Below, one piece after another: positions 1-3,574 of a stretch of DNA of 5,327 bases (within the stretch, counting starts at the first letter, position 1; each line of letters starts with the position of its first letter). The notes below the pieces were generated by a model. The model did not search any database and was not told the DNA's origin. It saw nothing but the letters and a program-made list of their open reading frames with translations. A program made the translations under genes and the position numbers. Source of the DNA: Treponema sp. (GTDB taxonomy: Bacteria > Spirochaetota > Spirochaetia > Treponematales > Treponemataceae); assembly GCA_016296575.1 (NCBI GenBank), contig JAEDJA010000057.1, forward strand, positions 1 to 5,327, written 5' to 3'.

Positions 1-40
1 ATTTATTAAAAATGGGCCCTTAAAAATATATAGCTTACTT

Positions 41-71
41 GATCTTCCCATTTTCCTGGAAGATCTTTTTT
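41..71 (+). terminator. Rho-independent terminator of an upstream gene outside the window
   Basis: An 8-bp perfect stem (GATCTTCC at 41-48, GGAAGATC at 58-65) with a 9-nt loop is followed directly by six T (66-71). This is the form of an intrinsic terminator reading rightward. It presumably ends a gene lying before position 1; positions 1-40 show no gene. It separates that gene from the SOS-type promoter that follows. Confidence 0.75.
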
Positions 72-95
72 GTTCGAAAATAATCCGACAAAAAT

Positions 96-123
96 TTGTT
101 TTCTTGTTTTTCTGTGCTAAAAT
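96..123 (+). promoter_or_regulatory. SigA-type promoter with extended -10, under LexA box
   Basis: A -35-like TTGTTT (96-101) and a -10 TAAAAT (118-123) are separated by 16 bp. The -10 is preceded by TGC, an extended -10 motif common in Gram-positive promoters. A LexA operator lies 13 bp downstream of the -10 and a ribosome binding site lies at 172-178. The pieces form an ordinary SOS-gene control region, but the gene it should serve has been replaced by an insertion sequence. Confidence 0.6.
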
Positions 124-136
124 TAAGCCGTCTACT

Positions 137-150
137 CGAACGTGTGTTCG
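137..150. promoter_or_regulatory. LexA/DinR (SOS) operator
   Basis: CGAACGTGTGTTCG is a perfect dyad (CGAAC-N4-GTTCG) and agrees at every position with the Bacillus subtilis LexA/DinR consensus CGAAC-RNRY-GTTCG. The symmetry extends one base further on each side (136-151). It sits just downstream of the -10 at 118-123, so bound LexA would block initiation or early elongation. In Lactobacillales plasmids such boxes typically control a Y-family polymerase (umuC/impB-like) gene; which gene it controlled here cannot be seen. Confidence 0.8.
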
Positions 151-171
151 AATATTGAGCAAATAATTTTT

Positions 172-178
172 AAGGAGG
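172..178 (+). promoter_or_regulatory. Orphan ribosome binding site of a lost SOS gene
   Basis: AAGGAGG is a full Shine-Dalgarno about 50 bp after the -10. No open frame follows: the nearest ATGs (197 and 205) run into a stop within a few codons or lack proper spacing. The natural reading is that the coding sequence was cut off by the IS3-family insertion just downstream. Confidence 0.55.
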
Positions 179-193
179 TTGAATCAGAAACTG

Positions 194-209
194 CTTATGC
201 TCTTATGCT
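194..209. repeat. Tandem duplication of an 8-mer
   Basis: CTTATGCT occurs twice back to back (194-201 and 202-209), immediately left of the IS-associated hairpin. It may mark the junction between the SOS-gene leader and the insertion sequence, but IS3-family elements usually make 3-5 bp target duplications, so it is not simply a target site duplication. Confidence 0.6.
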
Positions 210-212
210 AGA

Positions 213-243
213 TTTACGGACAGATTTTTCTCTGCCCTGTAAA
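213..243. repeat. Hairpin at the left end of the IS, upstream of orfA
   Basis: TTTAC (213-217) pairs with GTAAA (239-243), GG (218-219) with CC (236-237) and CAGA (221-224) with TCTG (231-234), leaving one mismatch, one bulged T and a 6-nt loop. It lies directly before the orfA Shine-Dalgarno (AGAGGAG, 252-258). Insertion sequences often carry such structures to stop translation or transcription entering from outside. Here it would sit between the LexA-controlled promoter and the transposase. The protective role is inferred. Confidence 0.55.
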
Positions 244-268
244 CTAATAGCAGAGGAGCATTTTTTAT

Positions 269-529
269 ATGATTCGATATTCACCAGAATTTAAGCAATC
301 TCTTGTCGAGATGCACAACCAAGGGCGTTCTTACACTGAACTAGCCGCTGAGTACGGGCCTTCGGCCGATTCAATCCGTAACTGGGTCAAATTGTACACA
401 GTCCACGAAGTGGACGGCGAGAAATGGACGCAAGCTGATGTAAACGCATTACAAAAGGAAAACGCCAAACTTCGCGAAGAACTTGAGATTTTAAAACGAG
501 CCGCGGTGTTGCTTTCGAAGTACAATTAA
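269..529 (+). CDS. IS3-family transposase OrfA (86 aa)
   Basis: OrfA is the DNA-binding and regulatory subunit of IS3-family transposases. Residues 1 to about 45 form a helix-turn-helix of the HTH_Tnp_1 type (YSPEFKQSLVEM... TELAAEYG...SADSIRNWVK). Residues 59-83 are a leucine zipper with leucines at 61, 68, 75 and 82 in exact heptad spacing, used for OrfA/OrfAB multimerisation. Length is normal for a short OrfA. The start is supported by AGAGGAG at 252-258, ten bases upstream. The end overlaps the open orfB frame in the -1 frame, and TTTAAAA at 490-496 is positioned to shift ribosomes into it. The gene itself looks intact, although its orfB partner is truncated. Confidence 0.9.
   Translation: MIRYSPEFKQSLVEMHNQGRSYTELAAEYGPSADSIRNWVKLYTVHEVDGEKWTQADVNALQKENAKLREELEILKRAAVLLSKYN
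490..496 (+). promoter_or_regulatory. Programmed -1 ribosomal frameshift site (OrfA to OrfB)
   Basis: In the orfA frame the heptamer reads T-TTA-AAA, which fits the X-XXY-YYZ slippery rule. The -1 frame is open from 487 through the ATG at 577 and on to 1461. A slip here joins OrfA residue 76 to 27 in-frame codons and then the orfB frame. IS3-family elements make their OrfAB transposase this way. In this copy the shifted product would be a chimera of 397 residues that ends in ParA. No strong stimulatory stem is obvious downstream; only weak GC-rich pairings are visible around 497-515. Confidence 0.6.
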
Positions 530-576
530 CGCAAAATCGCGAGTTAGGACTGGAAATCATTGACCGGTCACTCGCA

Positions 577-1461
577 ATGGGACACCGCATAACAAGCGTT
601 TTATCGGCTTTGAACATTGCTCGAAGCACGTATTATCAATGGAAAAACTGGCAACCTAGCCAACGAGAAACACGGCGTACTGCTCTGAAAACGGCAATTA
701 AAGCCGTTTATAACACCAATCGTGGCATCTATGGCTACCGTCGTATCGCAGCGTTCTTGCGCTTCATTTTGAAGACTGATGTTGGTGATCGTTTGGTTTG
801 GGAACTCATGAATGAGCTCAATCTCAAATCTCGCATGGTCAAGAAGTCAGGTTCTTATACAGATCCGACTGATGCTATCTATCAAGTTGTAAATAACTTG
901 TATATTCTACCCGCTGATATGTCTTTTGAACTTTATGACGATTGGAGTAAATCGAAGTTTGAGGATTCTTTGGCTATTTTTCAACATATGCGGAGTCGCC
1001 TGGAGCCCTTATTTGATCAATTCGATTTAATTTATATCGATGTTCCACCATCTATCTCTGTTTATAGCAAATCCGCTATGTATATCGCTGATTGGGCAAT
1101 CGTGGTGCTTCAGACACAAGTCAAATCAATGCGAAATGCCATGCAATATTTGGAATACATGGATTTCTTTACTACGCAATTTGACACCAGTTTATACGTG
1201 GCAGGCGTCATACCATTTATGCTGGAATCAAGTGATTCAGTGGATAAAGAAATGTATGAGCAAGCAAAAGAAATCTATAGGGAACACTTGATTAAAAATG
1301 TTGTCTTAAAAAATGCTCGCTTAAAACGCTATGATGGGTCTGGCATTACCACAGAAAAGACAGTTAAAGGTGACCTCAAGCAGTGGGATAAAAAAGCCCA
1401 TGAATTATTTATTCGAATTTATGAAGAACTTGAAGAACATGAATCTTGGTTTGGAGAGTGA
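577..1461 (+). pseudogene. Chimeric ORF: IS3 OrfB N-terminus fused in frame to ParA C-terminus
   Basis: Residues 1 to about 92 are the start of an IS3-family OrfB, with the HTH_21-type stretch (STYYQWKNW, then NRGIYGYRRIAAFLR, then LVWELMNELNLKSRM). The DDE catalytic domain is absent. From about residue 97 (TDAIYQVVNNLYILPADMSF) the protein is the C-terminal two thirds of a plasmid ParA partition ATPase: a Walker B-like FDLIYIDVPPS (149-159), then the ParA C-terminal region (QVKSMRNAMQYLEYM, IPFML, the conserved RYDGSGIT region) to residue 294. The P-loop KGGVGKT (Walker A) and the A' motif are missing, so ATP binding and partition activity should be lost. No ribosome binding site stands before ATG 577; expression would need frameshifting from orfA. 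The junction lies near 850-880. Six bases separate the stop from the partner gene at 1468. It is best read as two gene remnants joined by a deletion. Confidence 0.85.
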
Positions 1462-1467
1462 TTGTAG

Positions 1468-2073
1468 ATGGCAGATATAAAAGATTTGGGCATTTTTGGA
1501 CGAAATAAAGGTCTGGAAAAAATGAAAAAAGATGCAGAGGAAAAGAAACGGTTGGCAGATACTACGGAAAAACCGAAATCAATCCCGGTAACAGAAGAAG
1601 CAACACAGGTTACTAAAAAATCCTCTGCTAAAGACGTTCAAAAAAAACGACCTTCTGCTCTATCCCAAGGAAAGAAACGGTTAGTGGGTGCACCTGTTCG
1701 AAAGTTTGATCGCGTCTATGCAGTAAAAACACCCATCAAGCTTTCGCCATTGCTAAATGCTACGTCACGTATTCTGGTAGAAAAATATGCCACCAATTTT
1801 TCTCGTGATGAACTATTACGTGAAGCACTTAATGAATACATCAAACAAAATCTCTCTCAAGAAGACAAAGTAGACTTATTTAATAGCGTACAATTTGAAT
1901 TGAACTTATTCAGAAACGCGAAGAAAGAAAATCAAACAGTCCCTGATGTAGATGATAAGGGACAAACAATTCGGACAGTGGAGGAAATAGAAAAAGAAAC
2001 CGAAGAAGAATTAATCCAAGGGTGGGGGATTCGAAAAAATGAGGTGGCAAAAAAAGACACTACCTCAAGCTAA
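1468..2073 (+). CDS. ParA-partner plasmid partition protein, ribbon-helix-helix type (201 aa)
   Basis: This gene begins six bases after the parA remnant, the classic position of the centromere-binding partner in a par operon. Residues 1-80 are charged, Lys/Glu-rich and probably disordered. Residues about 84-136 look like a ribbon-helix-helix or CopG-like DNA-binding domain (VKTPIKLSPLLNATSRILVE, then FSRDELLREALNEYIKQNL). The tail (160-201) is acidic. The layout resembles the DUF5388-type proteins found behind parA on lactobacillar plasmids, and I assign it there from memory. The start codon has a weak Shine-Dalgarno (GGAGAG inside the end of the upstream frame), which suggests translational coupling. 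The protein looks intact but its ATPase is broken, so it may survive as a DNA-binding autorepressor, serve another ParA in trans, or be on the way to loss. Confidence 0.7.
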   Translation: MADIKDLGIFGRNKGLEKMKKDAEEKKRLADTTEKPKSIPVTEEATQVTKKSSAKDVQKKRPSALSQGKKRLVGAPVRKFDRVYAVKTPIKLSPLLNATSRILVEKYATNFSRDELLREALNEYIKQNLSQEDKVDLFNSVQFELNLFRNAKKENQTVPDVDDKGQTIRTVEEIEKETEEELIQGWGIRKNEVAKKDTTSS

Positions 2074-2144
2074 TTTAGATACTGCCTTAAATATGATGTC
2101 ACTAGTTGCCTGCTATTGTTGTAACAGAAACGACTGTTAAGCGA

Positions 2145-2185
2145 ATTTAATGCGGTGGAGTGGGGGACACACCACCGCATTAAAT
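2145..2185. repeat. 14-bp perfect inverted repeat after the par operon
   Basis: ATTTAATGCGGTGG (2145-2158) is matched exactly by its complement at 2172-2185, with a 13-nt G-rich loop (2159-2171, containing GGGGG). The right arm shares five bases with the left arm of the larger palindrome that follows, so the two structures cannot both form fully. It has no T tract, so it is not an ordinary terminator. It could be a regulatory switch, a protein-binding dyad such as a centromere element, or part of a replication or mobilisation site; nothing here decides which. Confidence 0.7.
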
Positions 2186-2237
2186 ACAAACAAACGGCCA
2201 TTCTATTTTAAATAGAATGGCCGTTTGTTTGTATTTA
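2181..2237 (+). terminator. 57-bp perfect palindrome, probable terminator of the par operon
   Basis: The arms 2181-2208 and 2210-2237 are perfectly complementary over 28 bp around a single central T at 2209. The core reads CGGCCATTCTATTT. The T-rich stretch TTATTTTTT (2238-2243 is six T-rich bases) follows on the plus strand, as expected for a rho-independent terminator of the partner gene 110 bp upstream. The arm length is about double that of a normal terminator, and such a palindrome can extrude as a cruciform and is prone to deletion. The terminator role is likely but perhaps not its only one. Confidence 0.7.
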
Positions 2238-2248
2238 TTTTTTGGTTT

Positions 2249-2288
2249 AAAAAAAGAGCGTATGACAAACTTTTGTCAAACGCTCTTT
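2249..2288 (-). terminator. Rho-independent terminator of the minus-strand unit
   Basis: The arms 2253-2269 and 2272-2288 pair over 17 bp with one A-A mismatch (2262/2279) and a 2-nt loop. On the minus strand the stem is followed by a run of T, the complement of the seven A at 2249-2255. It lies about 10 bp beyond the stop codon of the small minus-strand gene (2298-2546), which it should terminate. With the palindrome at 2181-2237 it separates the convergent par and radC units. Confidence 0.85.
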
Positions 2289-2297
2289 CTTTACAGT

Positions 2298-2546
2298 TTA
2301 GTTGTTTGGCTCACGTTCTTCTGCTTTAAACTCGATTAAAGGCTCATCTAGTAGGGGTTCGTAATGCATAGTTTCTAATAAGTACAACGTGTCATAAATA
2401 ATTTGGTGTTCTTGTTCTTTGGTTTGTGGTTTTGCAGTGGCTACAATCTGCATGATATTTCTGTACATATCTTCAGCATTGTCATCATGAAAATAAGTAA
2501 CCATTTCTAATGTTTCTAACCGTTGCAATAGTTTGGGGTATTTCAT
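2298..2546 (-). CDS. Small acidic plasmid protein of unknown function (82 aa)
   Basis: I do not recognise a domain. The protein starts MKYPKLLQRLETLEMVTYF, is rich in Glu, Asp, Leu and Tyr, has no membrane segment or signal peptide, and ends in a very acidic tail (EFKAEEREPNN). It is predicted mostly helical. The start at 2546 is chosen because AAAGGAG (complement of 2555-2561) stands eight bases upstream; a start nine codons earlier would put this site inside the gene. It follows the radC remnant on the same strand with a 59-base gap holding a hairpin, and is followed at once by a strong terminator, so it was the last gene of a radC operon. The transposon insertion in radC has separated it from whatever promoter lay upstream. 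Confidence 0.75.
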   Translation of the reverse strand: MKYPKLLQRLETLEMVTYFHDDNAEDMYRNIMQIVATAKPQTKEQEHQIIYDTLYLLETMHYEPLLDEPLIEFKAEEREPNN

Positions 2547-2564
2547 CGTGTTTTCTCCTTTCAT

Positions 2565-2598
2565 CAAAGCCACAGGCTCTTTTTGAGCCTGTGCTTTG
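2565..2598. repeat. Intercistronic hairpin between radC remnant and small gene
   Basis: CAAAGC plus ACAGGCTC (2565-2579, one bulged C at 2571) pairs with GAGCCTGTGCTTTG (2585-2598) around a T5 loop, giving a 14-bp stem. On the minus strand it falls between the radC stop and the Shine-Dalgarno of the 82-aa gene, with no following T tract. It is more likely an mRNA processing or stability element, or an SD-proximal regulator, than a terminator. Confidence 0.65.
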
Positions 2599-2605
2599 CT
2601 TCCTT

Positions 2606-2746
2606 CTACAATCCGCCATTCTCTCGAAAACTATAGTAACGATTGCTCGTAACAACGAGGTGGTCGAGTAGGGAAATTCCTAATAGGTCGCCAGCTTCTT
2701 TGATGCGTTCTGTAAATAATTTATCTGCTTCACTTGGTTGTGGGTT
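2606..2746 (-). pseudogene. radC: radC-type JAB/JAMM protein, C-terminal 46-47 codons only
   Basis: Reading the minus strand from 2746 gives NPQPSEADKLFTERIKEA, then GDLLGISLLDHLVVTSNRYY and SFRENGGL, then TAG at 2608-2606. This is the C-terminus of RadC-family proteins, which follow an HNHPSG motif with xPxPSxxD and end in LLDHxxV...YYSFRE. The metal-binding histidines (HxHPSG) and everything before them are missing; the JAMM aspartate in SEAD remains. Just beyond 2746 the frame hits TAA (2749-2747) and the similarity stops. RadC is the chromosomal attachment gene of Tn554-family transposons, and the break lies at the position of their attachment core. This one is probably a plasmid-borne radC, as found on lactobacillar plasmids. 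Confidence 0.85.
2741..2746. other. Probable att554-type core at the transposon/radC junction
   Basis: The six bases (AACCCA on the radC strand, encoding Asn-Pro) occupy the position that the Tn554 attachment core (GATGTA, Asp-Val in staphylococcal radC, from memory) occupies between HNHPSG and the PS of xPS. Tn554-family elements have no terminal inverted repeats and recombine across a 6-bp core, so one side remains radC and the other starts transposon DNA. The exact crossover base cannot be fixed without the other end or an empty site. Confidence 0.6.
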
Positions 2747-2749
2747 TTA

Positions 2750-3116
2750 TCAAGAGTAAATTACTAAAAATCCATTAACATCAATGTTTTTACTTTAAGA
2801 ACATATATTTAACGTGTTAAATCAAATGAAAAAATACAATGTAATTATTAGATGACAATTGATTACGGTCAGAAGAATGTACCACAAATAAAAAAACTAA
2901 TTCCTTTTTATTTTATCGAGGAATTAAGCTTTTGACCTGCAACAATCACGCCCAATTTCGGAATATCTATAATATGATTTCGATCTTAAATTATCTACTT
3001 TAACTGACGCTACCTGCTCGTTAAAGAAGACCTATTTAAAAAAGTTTATACTGCACCTGCCTTTATTATGTAAGTAAAAGTAGTAAAGCTTTAAATTGGT
3101 TTTCAAAAAAGTAGGG
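2750..3116. other. AT-rich stretch without an intact gene inside the transposon end
   Basis: No credible intact gene is visible on either strand. The only structured element is a minus-strand terminator-like hairpin at 2890-2926 with a short protein-like tail upstream of it (2908-2985). The region is very AT-rich with many stops in all frames, as expected for the terminal non-coding part of a transposon. Confidence 0.5.
2890..2926 (-). terminator. Terminator-like hairpin on the minus strand
   Basis: TAATTCCT (2898-2905) pairs perfectly with AGGAATTA (2919-2926) across a 13-nt loop. On the minus strand it is followed after one base by a run of T, the complement of the A run at 2890-2896. It could end leftward transcription arriving from inside the transposon and so limit transcription into radC and the small plasmid gene. 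The large AT-rich loop makes the stem moderate in strength. Confidence 0.5.
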
Positions 3117-3145
3117 TTGATTATTTCTTTTTCATCAATTATTAT
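3117..3145 (+). promoter_or_regulatory. Strong-looking SigA promoter
   Basis: TTGATT (3117-3122) and TATTAT (3140-3145) are separated by exactly 17 bp. A dyad operator (3143-3163) overlaps the end of the -10 and the expected start site, and a full Shine-Dalgarno follows at 3168-3175. It should drive the small ORF at 3185. Confidence 0.65.
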
Positions 3146-3163
3146 TGTGTTATTATCACAATA
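3143..3163. promoter_or_regulatory. 21-bp dyad operator over the transcription start
   Basis: TATTGTG (3143-3149) and CACAATA (3157-3163) are perfect complements around a 7-base centre that is itself symmetric apart from its outer pair. It overlaps the -10 and the predicted start site, the standard place for a repressor site. The binding protein is not identifiable from the sequence; its size and AT-rich nature would suit a small dimeric repressor. Confidence 0.55.
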
Positions 3164-3167
3164 TGAG

Positions 3168-3321
3168 AAAGGAGGCAAAAAGTAATGGGAATTGATTTCA
3201 TTAATGTCGAGTTTAGAAAGCATGTAAAAGTTTCAGGGGATTTAGGTACAACGGGATCAGTATGTCCTTTTTCACAAAAACAAAAAATGGAAACACTACC
3301 GGAAAACTTTTTGCCTCCTTT
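3168..3321 (+). repeat. 16-bp perfect inverted repeat bracketing the small ORF and masking its RBS
   Basis: Positions 3168-3183 (containing AAAGGAGGCAAAAAG, the Shine-Dalgarno) are perfectly complementary to 3306-3321 (CTTTTTGCCTCCTTT plus the preceding A), near the 3' end of the same ORF. If the transcript folds this way the ribosome binding site is sequestered by its own coding sequence. This is the same anti-SD theme (CCTCC) used by the fexA attenuator 230 bases further on. Confidence 0.7.
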
Positions 3322-3328
3322 TATATAA
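3185..3328 (+). CDS. Small ORF of unknown function (47 aa), possible leader or broken 65-codon gene
   Basis: ATG at 3185 has an excellent Shine-Dalgarno (AAAGGAGG, 3168-3175) nine bases upstream and sits behind a good promoter and operator. The product starts MGIDFINVEFRKHVKVSGDL, contains one cysteine (residue 27) and ends LPPFI; I recognise no domain. After TAA (3326-3328) the same frame continues for 17 codons (WAKIYESIAFVKMHTND) to TAG at 3380-3382, immediately at the stem of a strong terminator. That hints that TAA replaced a CAA or similar sense codon and the original gene had 65 codons. Alternatively the ORF is a long regulatory leader, since its 3' end can pair with its own ribosome binding site. 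It could also be a chance ORF or a decayed gene fragment in the transposon. Confidence 0.45.
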   Translation: MGIDFINVEFRKHVKVSGDLGTTGSVCPFSQKQKMETLPENFLPPFI

Positions 3329-3380
3329 TGGGCAAAAATTTATGAATCTATTGCATTTGTAAAAATGCATACGAATGATT

Positions 3381-3413
3381 AGGCACCGGTTGTTAAACTG
3401 GTGCCTTTTTTTT
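3381..3413 (+). terminator. Strong rho-independent terminator
   Basis: An 11-bp stem (3381-3391 with 3396-3406, one G-T wobble at 3388/3399) closed by a 4-nt loop GTTA is followed by an uninterrupted T run through 3413. It ends the small ORF's transcript and insulates fexA from it, so fexA needs its own promoter between 3414 and 3522. A 7-bp hairpin with a GTAA loop (3352-3369) stands just before it. Confidence 0.9.
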
Positions 3414-3480
3414 GTTTGATCAGTTCAGTTAGTTTGGAGAACCGAATCTTTAATCATGCTGTAGAAATATGGTGAGTTCG

Positions 3481-3509
3481 TTGATTTGGTTTTACAATAT
3501 AAATAGATA
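3481..3509 (+). promoter_or_regulatory. Candidate fexA promoter
   Basis: TTGATT (3481-3486) and TAGATA (3504-3509) are 17 bp apart; TACAAT (3493-3498) is an alternative -10 without a good -35. A promoter must lie between the terminator at 3413 and the leader peptide at 3523, and this is the most AT-rich, best-spaced candidate. The first choice would place the start close to the leader's Shine-Dalgarno, which is a reason for caution. Confidence 0.4.
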
Positions 3510-3522
3510 TGAGGTGAGGTTT

Positions 3523-3552
3523 ATGGTGAAAGCAGTGGATTTAGCCTCCTAA
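3523..3552 (+). CDS. fexA leader peptide MVKAVDLAS (9 codons)
   Basis: A nine-codon frame with its own Shine-Dalgarno (GAGGTGAGG, 3511-3519) ends in TAA (3550-3552) inside the left arm of the hairpin that masks the fexA ribosome binding site. It begins MVK like the cat-86 leader (MVKTD...), and its length matches the attenuators of inducible cat genes. In that mechanism phenicol-bound ribosomes stall near codon 6 (here GAT, 3538-3540) and open the downstream stem. A translational attenuator with a nine-residue leader has been described for fexA. Confidence 0.85.
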   Translation: MVKAVDLAS

Positions 3553-3574
3553 AATCACAATATATTTTAGGAGG
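3545..3574 (+). promoter_or_regulatory. Translational attenuator hairpin sequestering the fexA Shine-Dalgarno
   Basis: CCTCCTAAAAT (3545-3555) is perfectly complementary to ATTTTAGGAGG (3564-3574), giving an 11-bp stem with an 8-nt loop. The right arm contains AGGAGG, the fexA ribosome binding site, seven bases before ATG 3582. The left arm overlaps the end of the leader peptide. A ribosome stalled on the leader would cover or melt the left arm and release the site, so translation rises when chloramphenicol or florfenicol is present. Confidence 0.9.

Larger units (their letters stand above)
194..870 (+). mobile_element. Truncated IS3-family insertion sequence (left part only)
   Basis: This segment holds an upstream hairpin, a complete orfA, a -1 frameshift motif and the N-terminal part of orfB, the standard left-to-right order of an IS3-family element. 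The DDE integrase core of OrfB and the right terminal repeat are absent, because the sequence passes into a parA gene near 850-880. The left boundary is not sharply defined: no partner terminal repeat exists in the window, so 194 is approximate. Loss of the right end means the copy cannot transpose by itself. Because an intact IS end is missing at the parA side, the junction looks like recombination or deletion rather than simple insertion. Confidence 0.75.

Noticed and set aside
331..629. Minus-strand open frames of 64 and 80 codons opposite orfA and orfB
   Set aside because: They are antisense shadows of clear transposase coding sequence, have no ribosome binding site and no recognisable protein features.
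1040..1291. Plus-strand open frame of 83 codons inside the parA remnant
   Set aside because: It is a shifted frame within convincing ParA sequence and its product looks like out-of-frame translation.
2122..2139. Small inverted repeat TAACAG/CTGTTA after the partner gene
   Set aside because: Only six base pairs with no T tract; expected by chance in AT-rich DNA and unnecessary given the large palindrome that follows.
2145..2288. CRISPR-like or iteron array, suggested by closely spaced repeats
   Set aside because: The repeats are three different inverted repeats, not direct repeats with regular spacing, and share no common unit.
2547..2573. Upstream ATG giving a 91-residue version of the small minus-strand protein
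   Set aside because: The AAAGGAG at 2555-2561 fits the ATG at 2546 with eight-base spacing; the longer start would lie before its own best ribosome binding site and within the intercistronic hairpin.
3032..3223. Minus-strand open frame of 63 codons
   Set aside because: It runs antisense through the promoter, operator and ribosome binding site of the small plus-strand unit, is a low-complexity AT-driven frame, and has no Shine-Dalgarno that I can see.
3324..3329. Consensus -10 box TATAAT after the 47-codon ORF
   Set aside because: No -35-like hexamer lies 16-18 bp upstream, there is no extended -10, and transcripts would run straight into the terminator at 3381-3413.
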